Source of the DNA: JADJLQ01 sp038251405
GTDB taxonomy: Bacteria > Bacteroidota > Bacteroidia > Chitinophagales > Saprospiraceae
DNA length: 64,000 bases
Direction of reading: 5' to 3'
NCBI GenBank assembly: GCA_038251405.1
Contig: JBBSBH010000006.1
Coordinates: forward strand, 109,959-173,958
Shown: piece by piece, positions 50,839-59,999 of the stretch
Layout: the number at the start of each line of letters is the position of its first letter
Numbering within the stretch: the stretch's first letter is position 1
Translations under genes and position numbers: made by a program
The notes under the pieces: generated by a model
What the model saw: the letters and a program-made list of their open reading frames with translations, nothing else
Told to the model about the DNA's origin: nothing
Databases searched by the model: none

Positions 50839-53019
50839 ATGAACCGAAGATTAAGTATTGTTTTTTTGTTCTTTTTCATATTGACGAGCCTGGGGCTTTC
50901 AGGTCAGTCATGGAATGCAAATACTATATGCAATCGGGATTTCAAACGTTCCACTGGTGAGAGGGTAACCATACTTCCATTAGTGAATGATAAAAGTTTA
51001 GCTGCTCTACAGGTTTCTGCCATATCTTATCAGGAACATGGAGTAGTGTCTTTTGATAATCAATCTATTTCATTTACACCAGAAACAGGATTTGAAGGGA
51101 TCGCAAAGGTAATTTATACTGCTTGTGATGCATGGGGTAATTGCGGCATAGGCGAGGTAAGTGTATTGGTAGCTAATCCTTCAAAAAATGTATATCATGA
51201 TACTATTTACCAGGGTGTATATAATGCCAGGCCATTTACTTTTTATCTGCCTGATGAAAGCCTTGTTTTAAAACAGAATCCACTATTTGGGAATATTCAA
51301 AAGCTAGGGGAGTTCCAATATTCATATACGCCTTCTTCAAATGCGAGCAAGCAAGAAGTATTGAATTTTGAGAACGGAGCTAAAAAAGTGACCGTTATTG
51401 TCAATATTATTGATCAATATAAATCTCCTCAAAACTTAAAAGAAGATATTGTCTATTTGAATAAAAATACCTCTAAGCTTTTTGATGTTCGGTTGAATGA
51501 CAACCCTAATTTTAGTATTACTGCTTTTACTAAGCCTTCCATAGGAACATTGATAAAAAATGCTGATAATACGTTTACTTTCAGTACCACATTAGATTTT
51601 GAAGGAATAACTACTTTTGACTACACGGCATGTAATCAGGGTGTTTGTGAAACCTCAAGAGCATATTTATATGTAAGTGATTTTTTGCCCAGGGAAGATT
51701 TGAACCCTATTTTTAGAACTGCAGAGGGAAAATCATTAGTGCTGCCTTATGAAATACCTATCACAGACTATGAATTTAAAATCATTAGTCAACCAGCTTT
51801 CGGAATGATTGACTTCTACAAAGGTATAAATTCTATAAATTCTTCCTGTGATCAATTAAGTGTTTTTAATCCCTTAGTTTATACGCCATTACCTGGCTTT
51901 GTGGGAAAGGATCAGTTTATTGTAAATTTTTGCCTCACTTCAGGCACCAAACAGTGTGCCCCTGTAAAAATCACCGTTGAAACATATAATGATCCTTCAT
52001 GTACTCCTTCTTCAGAATTTGTTTGGCCGGGTGATGCCAATACGGACGGCTTAGTAAATCTTAAAGATGTAATTACTATCAGTCAATATTTGGGGACATT
52101 GGGCATTTCAAGAGCTAATGCTTCTAATTCATGGATCAATCAAAAAATAGAAAACTGGAATCGGCCAGGCCTGATAAATGCAAAGAATGCCGACTCCAAT
52201 GGAGATGGCAAAGTAGATCAGGAAGATATTAATACTGTGATTGCTAACTTTAATCAGTCGCATAAATTGCTGCCTCAGGGTATTTTCCAACTTTTACCTT
52301 CTGGATTACAGGCTACTCCGGTTGCAAGCGTAATAGCGCCTGGTGAAGATGCCGTGATTCAACTCAGTTTTGGAAATGATCAAAATGTATTAGCTGATAT
52401 TGAATCCATTAGTTTTGATTTAGAATTTAATGATCAGGTAATCAAAGCGGAAGATCTTGAAATCTCCATTATAGATAATTCCTGGTTTGGATATGATAAT
52501 TCTATTTTAGGTGGGAGAATAGATGGAACAGGAAAAGTAAGTATTCAATTTGTAAGTGCAATAGGTAATTCCAGAAATGGACAAGGAAGAACTGTGAAAG
52601 TGAAAGCAAAAGGTGGTCCGATTACTGGCCATATTGAAGGGTTTAAAATTCCCAAAGAATTACCACTCGATTTTACTATTAAGAATATTCAATTGGGACA
52701 ATCCAATGGAAACACATTAGCATTTGCTGATACCAAGGCAAAAGTAATGATCGACTTTACGAAGAGACCACAAAGTATAGATCTTACCACTTTCCCAAAT
52801 CCAGCTGTCAATTGGATAGGTTTTAGAAGTAATCATGCCAATGAATTGATTCAAAAAGTCAGTTTTGTTGACCTCACTGGTAGAACTGTTTTATCTAAAA
52901 ATATCTATCCCTCTAAAGAATTCAAGCAAGAAGTAAACCGTTTCCAGCCAGGCATTTACCTGGTACAGGTTCAGACAAATCACAAAGTCTATACTCAAAA
53001 AGTAGAAGTAGTTCGTTAG
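50839..53019 (+). CDS. T9SS-secreted multidomain protein with dockerin-like repeats
   Basis: The 726-residue protein has a signal peptide (1-22). Bacterial cadherin/Ig-like repeats fill about 25-390 (FEGIAKVIYTACDAWGNCGI, FEGITTFDYTACNQGVCETS). Residues about 397-465 contain two calcium-loop segments, GDANTDGLVNLKDVITISQY and ADSNGDGKVDQEDINTVIAN, a dockerin-type pair. About 490-630 is a cohesin-like beta domain. The C terminus (about 650-726, FPNPAVNWIGFRS, GRTVLSKN, GIYLVQV) is a type A T9SS sorting domain. It is therefore exported and attached or released at the surface. The function is probably adhesion or polymer binding. Confidence 0.9.
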   Translation: MNRRLSIVFLFFFILTSLGLSGQSWNANTICNRDFKRSTGERVTILPLVNDKSLAALQVSAISYQEHGVVSFDNQSISFTPETGFEGIAKVIYTACDAWGNCGIGEVSVLVANPSKNVYHDTIYQGVYNARPFTFYLPDESLVLKQNPLFGNIQKLGEFQYSYTPSSNASKQEVLNFENGAKKVTVIVNIIDQYKSPQNLKEDIVYLNKNTSKLFDVRLNDNPNFSITAFTKPSIGTLIKNADNTFTFSTTLDFEGITTFDYTACNQGVCETSRAYLYVSDFLPREDLNPIFRTAEGKSLVLPYEIPITDYEFKIISQPAFGMIDFYKGINSINSSCDQLSVFNPLVYTPLPGFVGKDQFIVNFCLTSGTKQCAPVKITVETYNDPSCTPSSEFVWPGDANTDGLVNLKDVITISQYLGTLGISRANASNSWINQKIENWNRPGLINAKNADSNGDGKVDQEDINTVIANFNQSHKLLPQGIFQLLPSGLQATPVASVIAPGEDAVIQLSFGNDQNVLADIESISFDLEFNDQVIKAEDLEISIIDNSWFGYDNSILGGRIDGTGKVSIQFVSAIGNSRNGQGRTVKVKAKGGPITGHIEGFKIPKELPLDFTIKNIQLGQSNGNTLAFADTKAKVMIDFTKRPQSIDLTTFPNPAVNWIGFRSNHANELIQKVSFVDLTGRTVLSKNIYPSKEFKQEVNRFQPGIYLVQVQTNHKVYTQKVEVVR

Positions 53020-53098
53020 TCTGACTCCCAATAAGCATTTTCCTTACAACAGATTGGATAAAATTCAAATTTCATTAGTGTCATTTATTTCTTAGAAT

Positions 53099-53106
53099 TA
53101 TATTTG
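53099..53106 (+). promoter_or_regulatory. -7 element (TATATTTG) of the second M1 gene
   Basis: TATATTTG matches TAnnTTTG and ends three bases before the ATG at 53110, a strong hint of a leaderless mRNA. No standard -33 TTG is found. The element overlaps the in-frame TTG at 53104, so initiation is better placed at 53110. Confidence 0.5.
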
Positions 53107-53109
53107 AAC

Positions 53110-54954
53110 ATGCAAAAATCAGCACTCGTCTGCTTATCTAGTTTGTTTTATATTTTATCATTTTCTCAAGCTGACAGATGGCAGCAACGGGTAAAATATA
53201 AAATGGATATTGATTTCGATGCCACCAATCATAGTTACACTGGAAAACAAAAACTCATATATTTTAATAATTCCCCTGAAACGCTACAAAAAGTATTTTA
53301 TCATTTGTACTTAAATGCATTTCAGCCGGGAAGTATTATGGATGTTCGTTCGTTGAACTTGCCTGATCCTGATGCAAGAGTTCGGGATCGGATTTCAAAG
53401 CTTAAGGAAAACGAAATCGGTTATGAGCAAATATTATCCCTTAAACAAAATGGTGTTCTTTTGCAGTACAACGTGGAAGGAACCATACTTGAGGTGACTT
53501 TAAGCCAACCTATAAAGCCGAAAAGTAAGACTGTGTTTGAAATGGAATTTAAGGCTCAGGTACCTATTCAAATCAGGCGGACAGGAAGGGATAATAAAGA
53601 GGGTATTGCTTATTCTATGAGTCAGTGGTATCCTAAGATGTGTGAGTATGATTATCAGGGCTGGAGTGCCAATCCTTATGTTGCACGGGAGTTTTATGGG
53701 GTTTGGGGAGACTATGATGTAACTATTAAAATAGATAGAAAATATGTAGTTGCAGCAGGGGGATATATTCAAAATCGGAAAATGGTAGGCTATGGATATG
53801 AAAAGCCTGGTGAAAAAGTAAAATTACCAGAGGGCGATAAACTTACCTGGCATTTCAAAGCCTTGAATGTACATGACTTCATGTGGGCTGCTGATCCCGA
53901 TTATAAACACACCAAGCTGGTAAATGATGATGGGATAGAAATGAATTTCTTCTTTCAGGAAAATGATAAGACCCGGGAAACCTGGGCAAGACTGCCTTCT
54001 GTAATGAACGAAGTATTCAAAATTGCGGATAAAAATTTTGGTCAATATCCATTTAAATATTATGCTTTTGTACAAGGTGGTGATGGTGGAATGGAATACC
54101 CTATGAGTACATTGATCATGGGAGAAGGATCTATGTCAGGGCTTGCAGGAGTAGCCACTCATGAGCTTATGCATAGTTGGTATCAAATGGTGTTGGGATC
54201 AAATGAAAGCTTATATGCATGGATGGATGAAGGGTTTGCAAGCTATGCAGAAGATAAGATCACTGCTGAATATAATACAAAGGGTAGTACAGATAAATAT
54301 GGAACTGATGCTTATGAAGGTGGCTATAATGGCTATGTCGCATTAGCTTTAAGTGGCCAGGAAGAGCCATTAAGTACGCACGCTGATCATTTCCTAACTA
54401 ACTATGCTTATAGCAGAGCAGCCTATTCAAAAGGCGAAGTGTTTTTACATCAATTAGAATATATCATTGGCAAGCCCGTTTTTGAAAAATTATTGCTTGA
54501 ATACTTCAATACCTGGAAATTTAAGCATCCTAATGCAAATGATTTAATACGAGTATTTGAAAAGGGGAGTGGGTTGGAATTGGATTGGTACAAAGAATAT
54601 TTTGTAAACAGTACCAAGCAAATCGATTTTGCTATTGATAGCGTGTATGAATTGAATGGAAAAACGGTGGTAAAAATTAAAAAATTGAAACCATTCATTA
54701 TGCCTATTGATTTGATGGTAACATTAAAGAATGGCAACAAACATATTGAATACATACCACTGGACCTGATGCGAGGCGAAAAGCAACAGGAATGGCCAGA
54801 TATTAAACTGAATTTGAACAAGGATTGGACCTGGACTTATCCTTCCTATACATTGATTATTGATCAACCATTGTCACAAATTCAATACCTGGAAATTGAT
54901 CCATCCAATAGATTGGCAGATGTAAACAGGAGCAACAATACTTACTCTAATTGA
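53110..54954 (+). CDS. M1 family metallopeptidase, secreted
   Basis: From the ATG at 53110 the protein has 614 residues with a signal peptide (1-20). The M1 body shows GGMEYPM (326-332), the zinc site HELMH (351-355) and the third ligand in DEGFASYAED (Glu374). The HELMHSWYQMVLGSNES form and the long N-terminal beta domain differ from the leukotriene-A4-hydrolase-like enzyme at 38430, so the two are separate subfamilies. It likely trims peptides in the periplasm or outside. Its end overlaps the convergent nnr gene by eight bases. Confidence 0.92.
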   Translation: MQKSALVCLSSLFYILSFSQADRWQQRVKYKMDIDFDATNHSYTGKQKLIYFNNSPETLQKVFYHLYLNAFQPGSIMDVRSLNLPDPDARVRDRISKLKENEIGYEQILSLKQNGVLLQYNVEGTILEVTLSQPIKPKSKTVFEMEFKAQVPIQIRRTGRDNKEGIAYSMSQWYPKMCEYDYQGWSANPYVAREFYGVWGDYDVTIKIDRKYVVAAGGYIQNRKMVGYGYEKPGEKVKLPEGDKLTWHFKALNVHDFMWAADPDYKHTKLVNDDGIEMNFFFQENDKTRETWARLPSVMNEVFKIADKNFGQYPFKYYAFVQGGDGGMEYPMSTLIMGEGSMSGLAGVATHELMHSWYQMVLGSNESLYAWMDEGFASYAEDKITAEYNTKGSTDKYGTDAYEGGYNGYVALALSGQEEPLSTHADHFLTNYAYSRAAYSKGEVFLHQLEYIIGKPVFEKLLLEYFNTWKFKHPNANDLIRVFEKGSGLELDWYKEYFVNSTKQIDFAIDSVYELNGKTVVKIKKLKPFIMPIDLMVTLKNGNKHIEYIPLDLMRGEKQQEWPDIKLNLNKDWTWTYPSYTLIIDQPLSQIQYLEIDPSNRLADVNRSNNTYSN

Positions 54955-56446
54955 ATAAAGTATGGAATGCTTTTCCTAAATGATCTATAACATCGGAGGC
55001 AATCAAAGATTCATAGCTGGAGTTTTGATAGGCAATATCTCCGGCCAATCCATGTACATAGGTGCCTATTAATGCAGCAGACTGACTATCGTACCCTTGA
55101 GCAACTAATGCCGTCAAAATACCGGTAAGCACATCGCCTGATCCTGCGGTAGCCATACCAGGATTTCCAGTACAATTAAAATAGACGGTACCATCACTAA
55201 ATGCGATTTGACTATTAGCCCCTTTCAGAATAATAGTAACTGAATAAAGCTTTGCTTTTTCCTGCAATAGTTGTAGTCTATCAAAACAAGTATTAGTTTT
55301 TCCGAAAAGCCTTTCAAATTCTTTTACATGAGGTGTAAGTATAGAGCCTACAGGTATTTTAGACAATAAAGCCTGGTGTTTACTGAGAATATTAATGCCA
55401 TCTGCATCGATGATCATTTTACCATCATATTCCTCAAAAAGTGACTGAAATACTCTTTCCGTTGATTCTTTTTGATTTATTCCACATCCAACGCCAATAG
55501 CTGTAAACCTTCTGATATTTTCGGGTAAGGATGACCAATAAAAATCATGTTCGTCTATCGATGCCATGGCCTCAGGTACAGTCATTTGCAGTATAAGATT
55601 CAATTGGGATGGAATATGATTAGTCAGTAATCCAACACCACTCCTCAAACAAGCTTTTGCTGATAAAATAGCCGCTCCTGCTTTTCCGTAACTACCATTG
55701 ATTAAAAGGGCATGACCGTAAACCCCTTTGTGATCAAATTTTTTTCTTTTGCTCACCATTCCTTTTATCAGGTTAGGCTCAGTTAAATAGTATGGCGTTT
55801 TTGTTTTTGAAATGAATTGAGGAATGAGCCCAATGTCCACGATATCTACTTTTCCGGTAAATTTCTCATAAGAGGGAAGTAGAAAACTTAATTTTGGAGA
55901 TTGAAAAGTAATGGTATGATTTGCATGAATAGCCGTGTCTGTATGCCTATCTGCAAACATGCCTGACGGAATGTCTACAGCGATTATTTTATTATGTAAA
56001 GAATTAATCCAATGAATCAGATCTTCAAAATCACCATCTAATGGTCTGTTCAGCCCTGTTCCAAATAGTGCATCAATAATGATACTATTAGGTTCTAGCA
56101 TGGGAGGCTCTTTCATATTAATAACTTCTAATGGTACATGCCCAAAAGCTGGTAACTGATTAAGATTGGTTGTGAAATCAGGAGCCTTTTTTTGTCCCCA
56201 ATCCGCAAGCCAGACTTTGACATCATAGCCCTGCATACTAAGAATACGTGCTATCGCTAAACCATCTCCACCGTTATTACCGGTGCCGCAAAAAACATAC
56301 AAGAGACTGCTTAACGGGTATTTTTGTGAAAACTTTTTCGAAAATGCATTAGCCGCAGATTCCATTAAATCGATGGACCTTATCCCTTTTGATTGAATAG
56401 TTTCTTCATCCCATTTTTTAACTTGTTCCGTATTAAAAATTTTCAT
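54947..56446 (-). CDS. nnr: bifunctional NAD(P)H-hydrate epimerase / ADP-dependent dehydratase
   Basis: The 499-residue protein has an N-terminal epimerase domain (FCGTGNNGGDGLAIARILSM, SIIDALFGTGLNRPLDG, AVDIPSGMFAD) and a C-terminal ribokinase-like dehydratase (GKAGAAILSAKACLRSGVGL, IDADGINILSKH, LTPHVKEFERLFG, GNPGMATAGSGDVLTG). Together they repair damaged NADH and NADPH hydrates in the cytosol. Both active-site regions look complete. It is 67 bases downstream of the RsmF-like gene and may be in the same unit. Confidence 0.95.
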   Translation of the reverse strand: MKIFNTEQVKKWDEETIQSKGIRSIDLMESAANAFSKKFSQKYPLSSLLYVFCGTGNNGGDGLAIARILSMQGYDVKVWLADWGQKKAPDFTTNLNQLPAFGHVPLEVINMKEPPMLEPNSIIIDALFGTGLNRPLDGDFEDLIHWINSLHNKIIAVDIPSGMFADRHTDTAIHANHTITFQSPKLSFLLPSYEKFTGKVDIVDIGLIPQFISKTKTPYYLTEPNLIKGMVSKRKKFDHKGVYGHALLINGSYGKAGAAILSAKACLRSGVGLLTNHIPSQLNLILQMTVPEAMASIDEHDFYWSSLPENIRRFTAIGVGCGINQKESTERVFQSLFEEYDGKMIIDADGINILSKHQALLSKIPVGSILTPHVKEFERLFGKTNTCFDRLQLLQEKAKLYSVTIILKGANSQIAFSDGTVYFNCTGNPGMATAGSGDVLTGILTALVAQGYDSQSAALIGTYVHGLAGDIAYQNSSYESLIASDVIDHLGKAFHTLFN

Positions 56447-56513
56447 GCTGTGATAATTAATCTATGAAAATAATGTGTTTTAACCAAGGTAACGATGTTT
56501 TTTGATTATACGC

Positions 56514-57884
56514 TTATCGATCGAAGTTTCCTTTAATTCGATAATTGTTTGGATAGAGATTATTAAACCTCCCTTGAATTCCTTTTAACCATCCTAAATT
56601 TTGATTTTCAAAAGTTGCAATTTGGTAACCACGGGATTCATGCAGATTTACCAAAGGATTTTTCTTTAGGAAGTTTATTGCGTCTTCAAGGTTAAGGTTT
56701 ATAGATTCTAAGTGGTCACTCAAATATACACTTTGGGCTAGTGCATGCTCCGGAATAAAGTCTTTATTTTTAAATTCTCCCAGAGAAGTACCTGCAGATA
56801 TTAATCGAATGTACTTACTTAATATTTCAAGTTCTTTTGCAAATTTCTTAGGGAATATGTAAAATTTACTCCGATGATTGAATGTTTTATATTCCTCAAC
56901 TGATTGGAAGTAGTTATCAAAAGAATCATGATGTTCCCAATTGATATCATGTGATAATAGCGCTTGATTGCCTGGGGATGTATTTGTTTTTTGTAATAGA
57001 CTTATAAAAAATCCTTCTCCTTTTATTTTATGGGGGAATGCCTGATAGCCTATTGCTCTTTCATGCTCCACTTTACAAATTCCAAATTGCTCTACATTTT
57101 TTAATTCAATTGAATGGAAACCCAGCCTATTTAATCTTCTGACCTGGTCTATATTCTCTGCATCATTATAGGTGCAGGTAGAATAAATAAGGTATCCACC
57201 TGGTTTGATGCAATCTATCATATCATCCAGTATCCTGCTTTGTCTTAATGAACATAGAAATGCATTGTTTGCAGACCATTGTCTTCTACTTTGCAAATCT
57301 TTTCTAAACAAGCCTTCCCCTGAGCAGGGAGCATCAACTAATACGATATCGAAAAATTCTTGTAAGCGCGAAAATTTGGAAGGGTCTGAAGAAGTAATAA
57401 GTTGATTTGGAAATCCCCACTTGGTTATATTATGTTCAAGGGCCGATAAGCGAGATTGGATAATTTCGTTACTTACCAGCAATCCATTACCCTGAAGTAT
57501 GCTTAATAGTAATGTGCTTTTGCCGCCTGGTGATGCGCACAAATCTAAAATAATAGGAGAATTTGAAGGATGTGAGCAGTTAGAGATGGCTTCCTCTAAG
57601 AGCATGGAAGAAGCCTCTTGCACATAATAACTCCCTGCATGAAAAGCCGGATCTAAAGTAAAGGAAATTCTTTCTTTCAAATAGACTCCATGTTTGCTCC
57701 AGGGCACCACGGACAAATGATTTTGTTTAGGAAGGAACTTTCCTTTAATCGGATGTATATGTATACTAATGGCAGGTGGCAGGGATAAGGAATCTATAAA
57801 TGTATCATATTCGTCTTCCCCCAACTCATTTTGCATTCTTTGAGTAAAACCAGGAGGTAAAGGAATAGTGGTGGCTTCCTTCAT
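56514..57884 (-). CDS. RsmF/NOL1/NSUN-type RNA m5C methyltransferase
   Basis: The likely start is the ATG at 57884 (456 residues), two bases after the UbiD stop; an upstream TTG at 57890 overlaps that stop. Features are the N-terminal PPGFTQRMQNELGEDEYDTF, the SAM-binding ILDLCASPGGKSTLLLSILQ, DAPCSGEGLFRKD and YSTCTYNDAENIDQVRRL. The two Cys (PCSG and STCT) are the catalytic pair of RNA cytosine-5 methyltransferases. The C-terminal extension (about 300-456) resembles the RsmF-type PUA-like region. An rRNA position is the probable target. The UbiD gene lies directly upstream. Confidence 0.9.
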   Translation of the reverse strand: MKEATTIPLPPGFTQRMQNELGEDEYDTFIDSLSLPPAISIHIHPIKGKFLPKQNHLSVVPWSKHGVYLKERISFTLDPAFHAGSYYVQEASSMLLEEAISNCSHPSNSPIILDLCASPGGKSTLLLSILQGNGLLVSNEIIQSRLSALEHNITKWGFPNQLITSSDPSKFSRLQEFFDIVLVDAPCSGEGLFRKDLQSRRQWSANNAFLCSLRQSRILDDMIDCIKPGGYLIYSTCTYNDAENIDQVRRLNRLGFHSIELKNVEQFGICKVEHERAIGYQAFPHKIKGEGFFISLLQKTNTSPGNQALLSHDINWEHHDSFDNYFQSVEEYKTFNHRSKFYIFPKKFAKELEILSKYIRLISAGTSLGEFKNKDFIPEHALAQSVYLSDHLESINLNLEDAINFLKKNPLVNLHESRGYQIATFENQNLGWLKGIQGRFNNLYPNNYRIKGNFDR

Positions 57885-57886
57885 TA

Positions 57887-59731
57887 TCAATAGGTTGGCT
57901 TAGATTTTTTGTTTAATCCGTATAGTGGACCACCTTTTCTAAAATAGTGGTCGACTTTCTCAGATACTTTGGGATCGGTTTCCAGCAATGGAGCATGGTG
58001 TGGCTTTATGCGGGCATCAATTATAAGAGGGCCCTGGCAAGCCCAGTGTTTATATTCTATCCTGGATCCAAAACCATAAACATCATGTGATGGATTGGAT
58101 CGGGTAAAGGTAACCCACAAAAAGTTATTCCAACTGGCTGAGCTAAACTCAGAATCATCGCATAGTACGATCAAAGCTATTCCACTTAAATCATTGTCCG
58201 CCATACTATGTACCCAATTTTTTATTTTTGATGACTCCATTTCATAAGACTCAAATCCTGGCGCAGAAATGCAAAGTAATCCTTTATCGATAAAATTTGG
58301 TTTTGTAAGATGACCATCCATTGAAAAAGAATCTTTCAAAATGGAAGTAAGAGCCCTGATGGGGTCACTACAACATGCCAGTATTAATTTGCTGCCAGCA
58401 TTCCACCCATCACCTGAATAATCCAGCGTATCTACTGTAGTTTTAGTAATAAAATGTAAATCTCTATCAAAGTGAATTCTTGAAAATACATATTGAAAAT
58501 AGGTGGGAATATCAAAGACATCTAACAGCTCATCATGGTTCTCCGCTGCAATGATCAGGTATTTTGCCAGTGAGGTCTGACCAGATCCCAAAATTCTATT
58601 TGCCATTGTGAGTATCTCCTCTGGTCTCTTTTCTCTGAAAGGCATATACCTTTCTTTGCCTACAGCCAATAGCAAAGGATGTACACCAGCAGCATCTACT
58701 GCATGCAGGCTTTTAAGACCAGGAAATTCTTTAGGGACCAGATCTTTTACTACTTCATGAATGATATGACCTAAAAATGAATCTTCCTGCGGTGGTCTGC
58801 CTACCACAGTAAAATGCCAAATAGGATCTTGCCGATGATATACATTTTCAATTTTCAATACAGGAAAATCATGTTGTAAGGAGTAGTATCCAAGATGATC
58901 ACCAAATGGACCTTCTGGTTTTTTAATTTGCTTATCTACGGTACCTGTAATCACAAAATCAGCTTGTTCTGAAATAATGAAGCCGTTACGTATAGAATAT
59001 TGAAATCGACCATTATTTAGTAAGCCCGCAAAAGAAATTTCAGATAATTGTTCCGGTAAGGGGAATATAGCGGCCAATGCATGGGCTGGTGGACCACCTA
59101 TAAAAATACTAACTTTAAAATCATCTTCTGACTCTAAATATTGGGTGTGATGAACACCGATTCCTCTATGTAATTGATAGTGTAAGCCTATTTCTTTGTC
59201 GGGTATGTAATCATTGCCTGCTAATTGAATCCGGTACATTCCCAAATTTGATTTCATCAGGTTTTGAGTACCTGGTGGAAGGGAAAGTACCTGGGGAAGT
59301 AAGACAAATGGACCACCATCTTTCGGCCAGGATTTGACAAAAGGCAGGTCACTAATTTTTGAACTATACTTTAAGCGTGTAAGAAATTTCTTCCAGGGTA
59401 GGGCATACCTGGCATTTAATAATGTTCCTATATTTCGGAAGGGGGATTTTACAGCTTTGATCGGATCACTCCTTATTTCTCCTAATTTTTTAAGTAAGGG
59501 TATCGAATCTCTAAACAGATATTCCGCTCTTTCCCTTGTTCCATAAATATTGGAAGCAGCTTCAAATTGATTATTAATAATATTGGTGAAATGAATTGCA
59601 GGTCCACCTGCCTCATGTATTCGACGGTGTATTTCCGCCATTTCCAGATTGGCATCTACCGGGATCTTAATGTTGATCAGGTCGTTTTTCTTCGCTAAGT
59701 CAATAATGCAATCTCTAAGGCTGGTATACAC
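57887..59731 (-). CDS. UbiD family decarboxylase, long form
   Basis: Starting at GTG 59731 the 614-residue protein opens SLRDCIIDLAKKNDLINIKI, aligning with the UbiD N terminus, and has EMAEIHRRIHEAGGPAIHF. The core contains IQLAGNDYIPDKEIGLHYQL, then HRGIGVHHTQYLE, FIGGPPAHALAAIFPLPE and PEGPFGDHLGYYSLQH, the usual prenyl-FMN/Mn and Glu-Arg site neighbourhood. It is about 120 residues longer than E. coli UbiD, as in several Bacteroidota homologues. It probably decarboxylates an aromatic acid, in quinone or another pathway; a UbiX partner is not in the window. It is coupled to the RsmF-like gene. Confidence 0.88.
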   Translation of the reverse strand: MYTSLRDCIIDLAKKNDLINIKIPVDANLEMAEIHRRIHEAGGPAIHFTNIINNQFEAASNIYGTRERAEYLFRDSIPLLKKLGEIRSDPIKAVKSPFRNIGTLLNARYALPWKKFLTRLKYSSKISDLPFVKSWPKDGGPFVLLPQVLSLPPGTQNLMKSNLGMYRIQLAGNDYIPDKEIGLHYQLHRGIGVHHTQYLESEDDFKVSIFIGGPPAHALAAIFPLPEQLSEISFAGLLNNGRFQYSIRNGFIISEQADFVITGTVDKQIKKPEGPFGDHLGYYSLQHDFPVLKIENVYHRQDPIWHFTVVGRPPQEDSFLGHIIHEVVKDLVPKEFPGLKSLHAVDAAGVHPLLLAVGKERYMPFREKRPEEILTMANRILGSGQTSLAKYLIIAAENHDELLDVFDIPTYFQYVFSRIHFDRDLHFITKTTVDTLDYSGDGWNAGSKLILACCSDPIRALTSILKDSFSMDGHLTKPNFIDKGLLCISAPGFESYEMESSKIKNWVHSMADNDLSGIALIVLCDDSEFSSASWNNFLWVTFTRSNPSHDVYGFGSRIEYKHWACQGPLIIDARIKPHHAPLLETDPKVSEKVDHYFRKGGPLYGLNKKSKPTY

Positions 59732-59735
59732 TGCT

Positions 59736-59743
59736 CAAAAATA
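59736..59743 (-). promoter_or_regulatory. -7 element (TATTTTTG) of the UbiD gene
   Basis: On the reverse strand TATTTTTG ends four bases before the GTG start at 59731 and matches TAnnTTTG. The spacing implies an almost leaderless transcript and supports the GTG as the true start. Confidence 0.5.
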
Positions 59744-59999
59744 GTCATTAAAGTAAATGCGAACATGCTTTATTCAATAAACTGAACGATCAAAAAAGAA
59801 TATATTAACAGGAATATGCATTAACATCGCTTATTGACACACTTCTGGTCGCCGGTAATAGGGAGAGCATGTTACGATTCAGATCGAAGTATCTGAGCTG
59901 TTTAAAAAGACTTAAAAGCTGATTCACGGCAATGCAAATTCAGATGCTTCTTTACTGCATTATTATTTCCAACTAATCATGAATGACGTTTGCTGGATA

